This document shows, in pieces, positions 8,940 to 18,211 of a stretch of DNA of 64,000 nucleotides (position 1 is the first letter of the stretch; each line of letters begins with the position of its first letter). The stretch spans positions 372,001 through 436,000 of the forward strand of contig NZ_RYEV01000005.1 in the NCBI RefSeq assembly GCF_004138485.1, given 5' to 3'. A model generated the notes under the pieces. That model was not told the origin of the DNA, searched no databases, and was given only the letters and a program-made list of their open reading frames with translations. This DNA comes from Peristeroidobacter soli. Its GTDB lineage: Bacteria; Pseudomonadota; Gammaproteobacteria; Steroidobacterales; Steroidobacteraceae. A program made the position numbers and the translations under genes.

Positions 8940-10595
8940 ATGAAAATTCGTAAACAGATTCTGGCGGGTGCAATCGCCAGCAGCATGATGGGATTGGCGG
9001 CGTGTGGTGGCGGCGGCAAAGGCACGCAGGACACCGGCACCGATGCGCGTGGCAACAGCGCAGGCTCGACCACCCGAGTGTTCCATGCTCGCGCGATCGA
9101 CGGCTATCTCGCCGGCGCATCGGTGTATGTCGATCAGAACGACAACGGCAAGCTCGATGCGTTCGAGCCCCGTGCACTCACGGACAACGACGGTTATTTC
9201 TCCTATAACCATCGCACGGGCACGAACTATTGCGCGGACGGCGGACTGACTCAGTACTGTCTGCGCGGCACGATCGCAGCGAGCACTGAAGTCGTGATTC
9301 GCGTGACGGGCGGCTATGACACGGTTACGCAGCTGCCGTTCAAGGGCGTGCTCAGCCTGCGCTCGAGCGACTTGAATCGCGACGATCTGCGATTGGTGAC
9401 GCCGCAGACCAGCATGGTCGCGGATTCATCGTCGAATATACAGAGCAAGGTCGACGCGCTGATTGCCGCGGGTGTGCTGAATGATTCGTTGAACGACGAT
9501 TTGCTGGCGAGTGGAGACATCCAGCGAATGAGCCGTGCGCAGCTGGCGGCGATCATTTCGCGCACCACTGGCGAAGTGGGCAATCTGGCGCTCGGGCCGG
9601 CCACGTTCCAGGACATCGAGAGTACTTCTTGGGCGAACGGCTATATCGCCATGGCGGCACAGATCATCGACTTCGGCCCCTCGCAAACGTTCGAGTCGAC
9701 TTTCTCGTCGGTCGATGCGTTGGCGGAGATTGCGCGTCAGGCCCTCTACACGGCGCAGAATCCGGGGCAGGTGACGCCTGCCACGTATCAACTGCCGAAT
9801 CCCAGCTCGTTCCAGCCGCTGCTGGATTTCACCGCCGACCTGGTCGCGTTGAATGAAGAAATTGTCGGCGCCCTGCAGGGCGTGGGAACGCCGGAAGACT
9901 TGAAAGCAGTGCTGCGTCTGCAGATGGTGGCCGCCGAGCGTGCGCTGGCGAATCCGAGCGATCCGGAGCTGAGCAATCTGATCGATTGGGTTCGCAACCA
10001 GCTTGCTCAGGGCAATGGCCTCGGCACGGACCTGGCCGCGCTGGGTGAAGACGACATCGATCTGAGCACGCTGATTGCGCCGGGCTTCGGTTTCGATCGG
10101 AACTCCAACTCGATCAGTGCCAGCGCGAAGATTCCGGCTGGCGCGGCGACGGCCTTCGCGTCGCTCGTGAACACCGCGTTCTCGGTCAGCCTCGACAAGC
10201 CAGGCGAGCGGGGCGATGCGCTGTTCTTCGTCAGCGGCGCGGCGAATGCGCGCTCGGGCGATATCAAGGTCTGCGTGCGCTATCGCGGCGACGATGGCGA
10301 TTTCGATACGACGAGCAGCACCGATCCGAACGGCGCGTTGCTGGTCGGCGGTCACTGGAGCCTGCTGGACGATCACACACTGACGTTGAGCATCGATGTC
10401 GCCGGCGGCGTGCGCTCGCTGCTGCTCAAGGCTGTGGGCACGAATGCCTCGGGCCTCGACTATCGCTTCGACTTCGGCAATGACCTGTCCGATTGGAGCG
10501 GCGCGGCGCCTGCTGGCTTCACGCCGGGCTCCGTGCCCGCGACCGATGCGGCTTGCAGAACGTCGCTGATCGAACGTTTCGGTCAACTGACCTGA
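8940..10595 (+). CDS. Large surface lipoprotein of unknown function
   Basis: A 551-residue lipoprotein with lipobox GLAAC (Cys22) followed by a Gly-rich tether. Near residues 53-85 it carries a segment AIDGYLAGASVYVDQ followed by NDNGKLD and TDNDGYFS, which resembles calcium-binding loops of surface-protein B-repeats. The central part is helical, and the C-terminal third is beta-rich with paired cysteines. It follows the TraF_2-type gene on the same strand with a 22-base gap and is probably co-expressed. Its 3' end overlaps the convergent selB gene by 13 bases. I do not recognise a full-length family. Confidence 0.72.
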   Translation: MKIRKQILAGAIASSMMGLAACGGGGKGTQDTGTDARGNSAGSTTRVFHARAIDGYLAGASVYVDQNDNGKLDAFEPRALTDNDGYFSYNHRTGTNYCADGGLTQYCLRGTIAASTEVVIRVTGGYDTVTQLPFKGVLSLRSSDLNRDDLRLVTPQTSMVADSSSNIQSKVDALIAAGVLNDSLNDDLLASGDIQRMSRAQLAAIISRTTGEVGNLALGPATFQDIESTSWANGYIAMAAQIIDFGPSQTFESTFSSVDALAEIARQALYTAQNPGQVTPATYQLPNPSSFQPLLDFTADLVALNEEIVGALQGVGTPEDLKAVLRLQMVAAERALANPSDPELSNLIDWVRNQLAQGNGLGTDLAALGEDDIDLSTLIAPGFGFDRNSNSISASAKIPAGAATAFASLVNTAFSVSLDKPGERGDALFFVSGAANARSGDIKVCVRYRGDDGDFDTTSSTDPNGALLVGGHWSLLDDHTLTLSIDVAGGVRSLLLKAVGTNASGLDYRFDFGNDLSDWSGAAPAGFTPGSVPATDAACRTSLIERFGQLT

Positions 10596-12508
10596 GGGGA
10601 ATGAGGGCGGGGCTCGCGATGAGCCCTGCCTGCCCAGCCGCTGTCCTTGCGCAGGACGTGCTGGTCCTGAACGCGTCGGGTGTAACCGACGCGATCGAAG
10701 AATTCCAGAATCTGTATGGTTCGTTTGCGGCCGAGCCCGATCGCATCCCGGTAGCGCGCGGCATTCACGCTGCCCCCTTCCTGGGCCAGCGAGGCGACGA
10801 CTTCGGCCAGCGTGTCGACGCGATCGCTGTCGTAGAACAAGTCATGCACGATCTGACAGACCGCGCCGCAGGCAACTTGCTTGCGAAGAATCTGTCGCAC
10901 GCGGTCTTCCGGCTGTCGAACGGCAGCGGCCAGGTCTCTCACCCAGGGTGGTTCAGGTCGCGCCTGCGCGATGAGTGATTGCAATTGTCGGGCAAGCTCT
11001 TGGTCGCTCTCCGAAAGCGCGGCGGCGTGGTGGGGCAGTTGCAGCCACGGGCCATGTCGAACGATCGAGCCGTCTTGCGCGAGTTCATCTATGAGCGCCG
11101 TCCAAAGTGGCGCGGGCATGTCCGGTCGTGCAATGCGACGCAGCCGTCCGCTATCGGGACCGGGATCGTCGGGAAACTCGACATGAAACTCTCGCAGGGC
11201 GATCAAAGCGTCTTCACGCAATGATTCCCACGTCGAGGTGAGCATGACGAACGTGGCTTTGACGACAGCATCGGCAGGAAAGGTCACGTTGGCGGACGCC
11301 GTCAATCGTTGCAGATCCGTCATGCTCACGCCGTGAGGCGAGACGGCCAGCAACTGCGACAATCCCTCACCCGCGAGCATCTTTTCCACCGCGTAGAGAT
11401 AACGCAGGCGTTGATCCGAGCGGCGCTTGCGAGCCGGCGCGGAGGAATCGAGAACGACGCCGCCGCCAATCGTGTGTGCCGCCTGCGCGTCGCGAATGAT
11501 GAAGCGATCGCCGGGCAGCGCGCACACTGCAGTTTCGAACACGAGCTGAGCTCGCGTCGACTCGCCAGCTTGAAGATGCTCCGACTCCAGCAGCATCAGG
11601 TGCGCCGTGGCGTGTGCGGCACCGAGGTGCACGTGAACCGTCGCGGCGGTCGCAAGTTTCGGCTTGCCATGGGCTAACAGTTGAATTCGTGCGTCGATTC
11701 GTTTGGTTGCAACCAGGGCCCGAGGTTCGCCGAGCCAGTCGCCCCGGGAGATCGCGCTTTTCTCGATGCCGGCGAGATTGAGCGCGCAGCGCTGGCCGGC
11801 GACGCCGCATTCACTCGGATGATTCTGTGCGTGAATACTGCGCACACGGGCAGCGAAGTTGCCCGGCATCACAACTACGCTGTCGCCGACCTGAATCCTT
11901 CCCGAGAACACCGTGCCCGCGACAATTGTGCCGTGGCCGGGCAGCGTGAAGACACGATCCACCGCCAGCCGGAACAGACCTCCATCCTTCCTCGCCGGCA
12001 TGGCCATCGCCGCTTCATGCAGATGTTTTCGAAGCGATTTGGTGCCGGGATCATCGGCAGACGTGGCTTTCACCAAGAACAGGGGAGCGCTGGCGAGCGA
12101 TGTGGGCCGCAGAAGCTCTCTTATCTCCGACTCCACTTCGCGCACCCGCTGTTCATTCGCCCGATCCACCTTGGTCAGCGCGACGGCGCCACGCGAGATG
12201 CCGAGCAGCTGAAGGACTGCGAGATGCTCGCGAGTCTGCGGCATGACGCCGTCGTCCGCCGCGACGACGAGCAGTGCGAAATCGATGCCGCAGGCACCGG
12301 CAACCATCGTATGAACCAGTCGCTCGTGACCCGGCACATCGACGAAGCCGAGCACATCGCCGTTGGGCAGCGCTGTGTAGGCGTAGCCGAGCTCGATGGA
12401 AATGCCGCGCTCCTTTTCTTCCTTCAACCGATCGGTGTCGATTCCGGTCAGCGCGCGCACCAACGACGTCTTGCCATGATCGATGTGCCCGGCGGTGCCG
12501 ACGATCAT
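10583..12508 (-). CDS. selB: Selenocysteine-specific translation elongation factor SelB
   Basis: A 641-residue GTPase that brings Sec-tRNA(Sec) to UGA codons carrying a SECIS hairpin. The N-terminal GTPase has G1 [10 protein letters not shown], a G2 region with [14 protein letters not shown]3 DVPGHE and G4 TKVD. EF-Tu-like beta barrels follow, and the C-terminal roughly 200 residues match the winged-helix repeats that bind SECIS RNA. The ATG used here overlaps the fdhE stop (ATGA); an in-frame GTG four codons upstream (12520) is possible. It is the last gene of an operon that itself encodes a Sec-containing formate dehydrogenase. No selA or selC is in the window. Confidence 0.95.
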   Translation of the reverse strand: MIVGTAGHIDHGKTSLVRALTGIDTDRLKEEKERGISIELGYAYTALPNGDVLGFVDVPGHERLVHTMVAGACGIDFALLVVAADDGVMPQTREHLAVLQLLGISRGAVALTKVDRANEQRVREVESEIRELLRPTSLASAPLFLVKATSADDPGTKSLRKHLHEAAMAMPARKDGGLFRLAVDRVFTLPGHGTIVAGTVFSGRIQVGDSVVVMPGNFAARVRSIHAQNHPSECGVAGQRCALNLAGIEKSAISRGDWLGEPRALVATKRIDARIQLLAHGKPKLATAATVHVHLGAAHATAHLMLLESEHLQAGESTRAQLVFETAVCALPGDRFIIRDAQAAHTIGGGVVLDSSAPARKRRSDQRLRYLYAVEKMLAGEGLSQLLAVSPHGVSMTDLQRLTASANVTFPADAVVKATFVMLTSTWESLREDALIALREFHVEFPDDPGPDSGRLRRIARPDMPAPLWTALIDELAQDGSIVRHGPWLQLPHHAAALSESDQELARQLQSLIAQARPEPPWVRDLAAAVRQPEDRVRQILRKQVACGAVCQIVHDLFYDSDRVDTLAEVVASLAQEGGSVNAARYRDAIGLGRKRTIQILEFFDRVGYTRRVQDQHVLRKDSGWAGRAHREPRPHSPQVS

Positions 12509-13443
12509 GGCTGCTGCCACAACAGGGGATTGGGGCTGGCACGACGATAGCCGGCTTCGCTCAACAACAGATCCAGGCTCAGGCTGGCGAGATCGTCTGC
12601 GACCGGTTCGACCGCGACGTCATCTTCTTGATACAGAATCTTTCGATACGTCCGGCAGGTGTCGCAGCACTCGGCACGAATGCTTCGCGGCCCATCCTCG
12701 ATGGACTGATAGCTGATGCCCTGGGTCGTCTGGCAGTGACTGCATTTCACCCGGACCATGTGCCACTCGGTCGCGCACAAGGCACAGTGCAGATAGCGCA
12801 GTCCTTGATGCCGTGAATCCGCGCGCACGATGCTTGCCACCGGCAGTGTGCCGCAGGTCGGGCAGACGCCGGGCACGTCGAGCTCGTGAATGGCGTCGAT
12901 GTTTGTTCGACTCGCCAGCGCCACCCAGTACACCTGCAGGGCCGCCATGATGAACGGAGCGGTCGCCGTGTCGACCTGCAGCGGCTGAACCGCCAACAAA
13001 TTATCCGCTTGGGCTTCGAGCTGCTGCGCCGTCAGAGCACACACATGATCGGTGACCAGCAGGACTTGTGCGGGAAGATTCGGCAATGCTGTGAGCGAGC
13101 TGCAGATCGACGCCAGCGCCTGTTGCCACTGCGCCTGACGCTGCCAGCTCGCCACTGATACCAGGGGCATATGAAATGCCTGGGCATGGGCGATGTCCTC
13201 GTCGCCGGGCAATTCGAGCGGCCTGGATTCGATGCTTTCCAAGGCAGCCTGTTGGGCATCGGCAAGATGCGCCATCAGGTGCAGATAATCACGGATGGCA
13301 TGTCCGATGGCACCGGCTTCGCTTTGCCGGCGCAGGCGCTCGGCGCGAGCGGAGAACACGCGCGCACGATCGGGAAGACGCAGTCGAGGAATGTCCCGCT
13401 GCGCGAAGGTCTCAATCTGACCGGGTTCGAGAATGCGTTGCAT
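12505..13443 (-). CDS. fdhE: Formate dehydrogenase accessory protein FdhE
   Basis: A 312-residue cytoplasmic protein needed for assembly of Tat-exported respiratory formate dehydrogenases. The C-terminal half has the family's rubredoxin-like cysteine pairs: CPTC, CALC, CSHC and a CCDTC segment, interpreted as iron-binding CxxC motifs. The N-terminal half is helical. The fdhE start lies inside the 3' end of fdoI (32-base overlap), and its stop overlaps the selB ATG, so the chain fdoGHI-fdhE-selB is probably one transcript. Confidence 0.93.
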   Translation of the reverse strand: MQRILEPGQIETFAQRDIPRLRLPDRARVFSARAERLRRQSEAGAIGHAIRDYLHLMAHLADAQQAALESIESRPLELPGDEDIAHAQAFHMPLVSVASWQRQAQWQQALASICSSLTALPNLPAQVLLVTDHVCALTAQQLEAQADNLLAVQPLQVDTATAPFIMAALQVYWVALASRTNIDAIHELDVPGVCPTCGTLPVASIVRADSRHQGLRYLHCALCATEWHMVRVKCSHCQTTQGISYQSIEDGPRSIRAECCDTCRTYRKILYQEDDVAVEPVADDLASLSLDLLLSEAGYRRASPNPLLWQQP

Positions 13444-14077
13444 GGATCTTTTCCCGGAACCAGGCGCGGTGATGTTTCCACGCCCAGCCTGGCGTCACGG
13501 TACCACGCGTCATGGCCGCGATCGACCCCTTCACCCAAAAGGCGGCGTAGATGTGGACGACGATGGCGCAGATCATCACGAAGGCACAGATCGCATGCAC
13601 GACCGCGGCGGCCCGAACGACCCCGACCGAGAAGTACAGGGAAAAATACTGACGCCAGATGACCAGGCCGGAGAGCAGCAGACCCAGAACGCAGAGCACG
13701 AACACGAAGAACAGCAGTTTCTGCCCGCCGTTGTAACGACCGACCTCCGGCGCGTTGGCCTCGCGGTTGTTCAGCACGTCGCGGCCCTGGCGCAGCCATT
13801 GCCAGTCGCGCCGTTCCATTCTGTTGAACTTCCACATCGTCGCTGCCAGCAGCGCGAAGCAGATTGCCATGAGCACGCCGAGGAACGGATGCAGGATCCT
13901 CGTCCAGGTGCCGCCGCCCAGCAAGCCGCTCAGCCAATAGAGGGCGGGATGAAACAAGGCCAGCCCGGAAAGCGCCGTCAGAATGAACACGATGGCCACG
14001 GTCCAATGATTGGTGCGCTCGTTGGGCGTGTAGCGCTCGATCGTGCGACGGCTCGGATCACTGGTGGTGTCAGCCAT
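13412..14077 (-). CDS. fdoI: Formate dehydrogenase gamma subunit (cytochrome b556)
   Basis: A 221-residue integral membrane cytochrome b that passes electrons from the beta subunit to quinone. Four hydrophobic segments are visible (around [51 protein letters not shown] and [17 protein letters not shown]). Candidate heme histidines lie in TNHW, the LHPF segment and the AVVH and VVHIY segments. The start is taken at the ATG of MADTTSDPS, which overlaps the end of fdoH by 8 bases; a longer frame upstream runs inside fdoH and is unlikely. Confidence 0.92.
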   Translation of the reverse strand: MADTTSDPSRRTIERYTPNERTNHWTVAIVFILTALSGLALFHPALYWLSGLLGGGTWTRILHPFLGVLMAICFALLAATMWKFNRMERRDWQWLRQGRDVLNNREANAPEVGRYNGGQKLLFFVFVLCVLGLLLSGLVIWRQYFSLYFSVGVVRAAAVVHAICAFVMICAIVVHIYAAFWVKGSIAAMTRGTVTPGWAWKHHRAWFREKIHATHSRTRSD

Positions 14078-14984
14078 GGCGGGCCCGCTCCGTTGCTTGC
14101 GCGGCGGCCTGCTCGTCACTTTCGTGCGTCTCATTGCGGCCAACGCGGATGAAGTGGAAGAAACCAGCCAGGGCCGTCAGTGCGATACCGGCGAGGGCGA
14201 GCGGCTTGGTCACGCCTTTCCACAATCTGGTCGAGAGACTGATGCGCGGATCTTCGGGCAGGCCGTTATAGAGCTCGGGTTGATCGGCGTGATGGAGCAC
14301 GTACATGACATGTGTGCCGCCGACGCCCGGCGGATCGTACACCCCGGCCTGATCGAAGCCGCGCGATTTCAGATCTTCGACTCGCTCGGCGGCATGCTGA
14401 TGCATGTCTTCTTTGGTGCCCCAGACGAGCGCGCCAGTCGGGCAGGACTTGATGCAGGCGGGCTCGAGGCCGACGGCGACGCGATCCGAGCACAGCGTGC
14501 ATTTATATGCTTTGTGATCCCGCTGCGAGATGCGAGGAATGTTGAACGGGCAGCCGGCGATGCAATAGCCGCAGCCGATGCAATTCTCCTCCTGGAAGTC
14601 GACGATACCGTTGGCGTATTGCACGATGGCGCCCGGCGCCGGACAGGCTTTGAGACAGCCCGGATCGGCGCAATGCATGCAGCCGTCCTTGCGGATCAGC
14701 CATTCCAGATCGCCGCCCCTGGCGGGGTTTTCATATTCGGCGAACCGCATCAGCGTCCAGGATTGATCGGTGAGATCGTGCGGATTCTGATAGCCGCCGA
14801 CGTTGGTGCCGATCTCATCGCGCAGATCGTTCCATTCCATGCACGCGACCTGACAGGCCTTGCAGCCGATGCACTTGGTGGTGTCGATCAGCTTCGCGAC
14901 CGTGCCGGTCTGTGCCTTGCGCACGGTCGGCGGGTGCGTGGTGGTGGCGGAGCGTCGGACGATATCGAGTGACTGTAGCGCCAT
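14070..14984 (-). CDS. fdoH: Formate dehydrogenase iron-sulfur (beta) subunit
   Basis: A 304-residue ferredoxin-like subunit with four [4Fe-4S] cysteine groups: [35 protein letters not shown] and CTLCSD...CIKSC. It wires the catalytic alpha subunit to the membrane cytochrome. A single C-terminal membrane helix (about [18 protein letters not shown]) anchors it, as in FdnH/FdoH. It follows fdoG after 9 bases and overlaps fdoI. The subunit lacks its own Tat signal, consistent with co-export with FdoG. Confidence 0.95.
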   Translation of the reverse strand: MALQSLDIVRRSATTTHPPTVRKAQTGTVAKLIDTTKCIGCKACQVACMEWNDLRDEIGTNVGGYQNPHDLTDQSWTLMRFAEYENPARGGDLEWLIRKDGCMHCADPGCLKACPAPGAIVQYANGIVDFQEENCIGCGYCIAGCPFNIPRISQRDHKAYKCTLCSDRVAVGLEPACIKSCPTGALVWGTKEDMHQHAAERVEDLKSRGFDQAGVYDPPGVGGTHVMYVLHHADQPELYNGLPEDPRISLSTRLWKGVTKPLALAGIALTALAGFFHFIRVGRNETHESDEQAAAQATERARHG

Positions 14985-14993
14985 GACGAGCTC

Positions 14994-17900
14994 CTACACC
15001 TTCTCGACCTTGACCAGGAACGCCTTGAACTCCGGCGTCTGCGAGTTGCCGTCGCCGACGAAAGGCGTGAGCGTGTTCGCGATGTAGCCGGGCCGCGCCA
15101 GACCCGTGAATCCCCAGTGAATCGGGATGCCCACGGTGTGCACGGTCTTGCCATCGATGTTCAGCGCCCGGATGCGCTTCGTGACGACGGCGACGGCTTC
15201 GATGTGTCCTCGATTGGAGCTGACTCTCACTCGATCGCCCGCGGCGACGCCGATCTGATCGGCCAGTGCGGTGCCGATCTCGACGAATTGCTCCGGCTGG
15301 GTGATGGCATTCAGGCGGACATGTTTGGTCCAGTAGTGAAAGTGCTCCGTCAACCGATATGTCGTCGCGACGTGCGGGAACTGCGCAGCGCTGCCGAGCG
15401 CATCACGGTCTGCTTTGAAGATGCGTGCGGCCGGATTGCTGACAGCTCGCGGCTCGTTGCGACTGAGCGGGTTGTAGCCGAGCGGCGATTCGAACGGTTC
15501 GTAATGTTCCGGGAACGGCCCCTCGACCATGTTGCCGCGGGCGAAGAAGCGGGCGACGCCTTCCTGATTCATGATGAAAGGCCCGACACCCAATGACGGA
15601 TCGTCGTCCACTTTGTAGTCCGGTGTATCGGAGCCGATCCACTGCTTGCCATTCCACGCGACCAGCATGCGTTCCGGATTGAACGGCTTGCCGTTCGTAT
15701 CGCAAGAAGCGCGGTTGTAGAGCACCCGCCGGTTAGCGGGCCACGACCAGGCCCAGTTCAAGGTCTGACCGATGCCGGTGGGATCGGCGTTGTCTCTGCG
15801 AGCCATGAGGTTGCCGTTCGGTCCCCAGGCGCCACAGAAGATCCAGCAGCCACTGAGGGTGGTGCCGTCATCGCGCAGCTCGCCAAAGCCAGCCAGTTGC
15901 TCGCCACGCTTGCGGAGCACCTTGGTCGGGTCTTTCGGATCGAGCAGATCGGTGAGCGCCTGACCGCAGTATTCCTTTGCGAGTTCCTCGGGCGTCGGCT
16001 TGTTGGGATGAATGTAGCGCCACGACAGGTTCAGGATCGGATCGGGATACGCACCGCCTTCGAGCTGATAGAGCTTGCGCAGTCGCGTGTACAGCTCGGC
16101 CATGATCTCGATATCGGTACGTGCTTCGCCCGGCGGCTCGGCACCTTTCCAATGCCATTGCAGCCAGCGTCCGGAATTGACCAGCGCACCGTCCTCCTCG
16201 GCGAAGCAGCTCACCGGCAGACGAATGACTTCAGTTTGAATCTTGCTCGAGTCCACGTCGTGGTGGACACCGAAGTTGCGCCAGAACTCCGACGTCTCGG
16301 TGACCAGCGGATCCATGACCACCAGATACTTCAGCTTCGAGAGCGCCGCGGTCATCTTCGCCTTGTTCGGAGCGGCGGCCAGCGGATTGAAACCCTGCGC
16401 CAGATAGCCGTTCATCTTGCCCTGGTCCATCAAGTCGAAGACCTGCAGCATGTCGTACAGCTTGTCGATCTTGGGCAGATAATCGAAGCCCCAGTGATTC
16501 TCGGCGGTGGCGGCATCGCCCCACCAGGCCTTCTGCAGGCTGACGAAGAATTTCTGGAAGTTCTGCCAATAGCTCATCTGATTCGGTCGCAGCGGCTTCT
16601 GCGAGCGCACGGCCACGTACTTCTCATAGTCCTGTTCGCGATCGAAGGGCAGGGTGATGTAGCCGGGCAAGCTATTGGAGAGCAGGCCCAGATCGGTGAG
16701 GCCCTGGATGTTCGAGTGGCCGCGCAGCGCGTTCATACCGCCACCGGAAACACCGATGTTTCCCAGCAGCAGCTGGACCATCGCCGCGCACCGGATCATC
16801 TGCGAACCAACGGAGTGCTGAGTCCAGCCGAGCGCATACATGATCGTCATCGCACGCGTGGTGGTCGACGTGGAGCTGATCATTTGGCAGATCTGCTGGA
16901 ACTTCTCTTTTGGCGTGCCACACACGCGCTCGACCATTTCCGGCGTGTAGCGCGAGTAGTGTTGCTTCATCAGATTGATGACACAGCGCGGATGCGCGAG
17001 CGTCGGATCGGTATGAGCGAAGCCGTCCGCGCCGATCTCATATTCCCAGCTGGTCTTGTCGTAGGCGCGCTTTTCCGCGTTGTAGCCCGAATACAGGCCC
17101 TCGTTGAACGCGAAATCCTCTCGCACGATGAAACTGGCGTCGGTGTAGTTGATGACGTAGTCGCGCTGAATCTTGTCGTTCGCCAGCAGATAACTGATCA
17201 CGCCCCCAAGGAACGCGATGTCGGTGCCGGCACGGATCGGCGCATAGACGTCGGCGACCGATGCCGAGCGGGTGAAGCGCGGATCGACCACGATCAGTCG
17301 CGCCTTGTTGTGCGCTTTGGCTTCAGTGACCCACTTGAATCCGCACGGGTGCGCCTCGGCGGCATTGCCACCCATGATCAGGACCAGGTCGGCATTCTTG
17401 ATGTCGACCCAGTGATTCGTCATCGCTCCACGGCCAAACGTCGGGGCAAGACCTGCCACCGTCGGGCCGTGTCACACACGCGCCTGATTGTCGAACGCCA
17501 GCACCCCCAGACTGCGAATGACCTTGTGGGTGATGTAGCCGGCTTCGTTACTGCTCGCCGAGGCCGCCAGCATGCCGGTGGTCAGCCATCGGTTCACGGT
17601 CTGGCCGTCGGCGTTTTTCGCGATGAAATTGGCGTCGCGATCCTGTTTCATGAGCCGCGCCACGCGTTCCATGGCTTCATCCCAGGAGATGCGTTGCCAG
17701 CGATCCGACCCGGGGGCGCGATACTCCGGATATTTCAATCGATTCGGACTGTGCACGAAATCGATCAGCCCGGCGCCCTTGGGGCACAAGGTGCCGCGAT
17801 TGACGGGATGATCGGGATCGCCTTCGATGTGAAAAATGCTTTGGGTGGCGTTTTTCGCTTTATCGCCGAGCGAATACATCAGCAGGCCACACGACACCGA

Positions 17901-18062
17901 GCAGTAGGGACAGGTATTGCGCGTCTCGGTCGCGCGCGACAGTTTGAACTGACGAACTTCGGCCAGCGCCTGGCCCGGCGAGAACCCCAGCAGCGCCAGG
18001 CTGGAGCCCGCCAGCGTACTGCCGGTGATCGCCAGGAACTGGCGCCTGGTCATATCGCTCAT
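14994..18062 (-). CDS. fdoG: Selenocysteine-containing formate dehydrogenase alpha subunit
   Basis: A 1022-residue catalytic subunit of formate dehydrogenase-N/O, which oxidises formate to CO2 in the periplasm using molybdopterin. The frame is interrupted by one UGA at 17472-17474, read as selenocysteine 197 in the context ARV-U-HGPTVAGLAPTF, the exact place of Sec in E. coli FdnG/FdoG. A twin-arginine signal (TRRQFLA) starts the protein. The [4Fe-4S] ligands are C51, C54, C58 and C93. The SECIS hairpin follows directly. Two apparent reading frames (17472-18062 and 14994-17459) should therefore be merged. fdoH, fdoI, fdhE and selB follow in the same direction. Confidence 0.95.
17433..17474 (-). 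promoter_or_regulatory. SECIS element of fdoG (UGA selenocysteine recoding)
   Basis: Starts at the UGA (17474-17472 on the minus strand). Bases 17457-17454 (GGCA) pair with 17448-17445 (UGCC) and close a GGUCU loop at 17453-17449. The GCAGGTCT segment sits the same distance from the UGA as in the E. coli fdhF SECIS. SelB, encoded downstream in the same operon, binds this hairpin. Confidence 0.88.
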
Positions 18063-18149
18063 GGACGTGACTCCTGTGCGGGGATGACGTGGAGTGAGCC
18101 GAGTCTACTCTCGTCGCCGGCTACCGCAATGCGGTCACACCCCAGGCAA

Positions 18150-18181
18150 ATTGACGCCCATCGGTTGCGCATTGGTATGAT
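18150..18181 (+). promoter_or_regulatory. Possible promoter of the 18212-29112 operon
   Basis: TTGACG at 18151-18156 and TATGAT at 18176-18181 are separated by 19 bases, longer than the ideal 17. They lie in the only upstream gap of the five-gene operon, and a GGGGA ribosome-binding site follows at 18200-18204. The spacing makes this a weak call. Confidence 0.35.
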
Positions 18182-18211
18182 CCGAAATGTCGCATCGATG
18201 GGGATACAGAT

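Noticed and set aside
14994-17459. fdoG as two separate genes or a pseudogene because of an in-frame TGA
   Set aside because: The UGA sits at the conserved selenocysteine site, with a SECIS hairpin and selB in the same operon.
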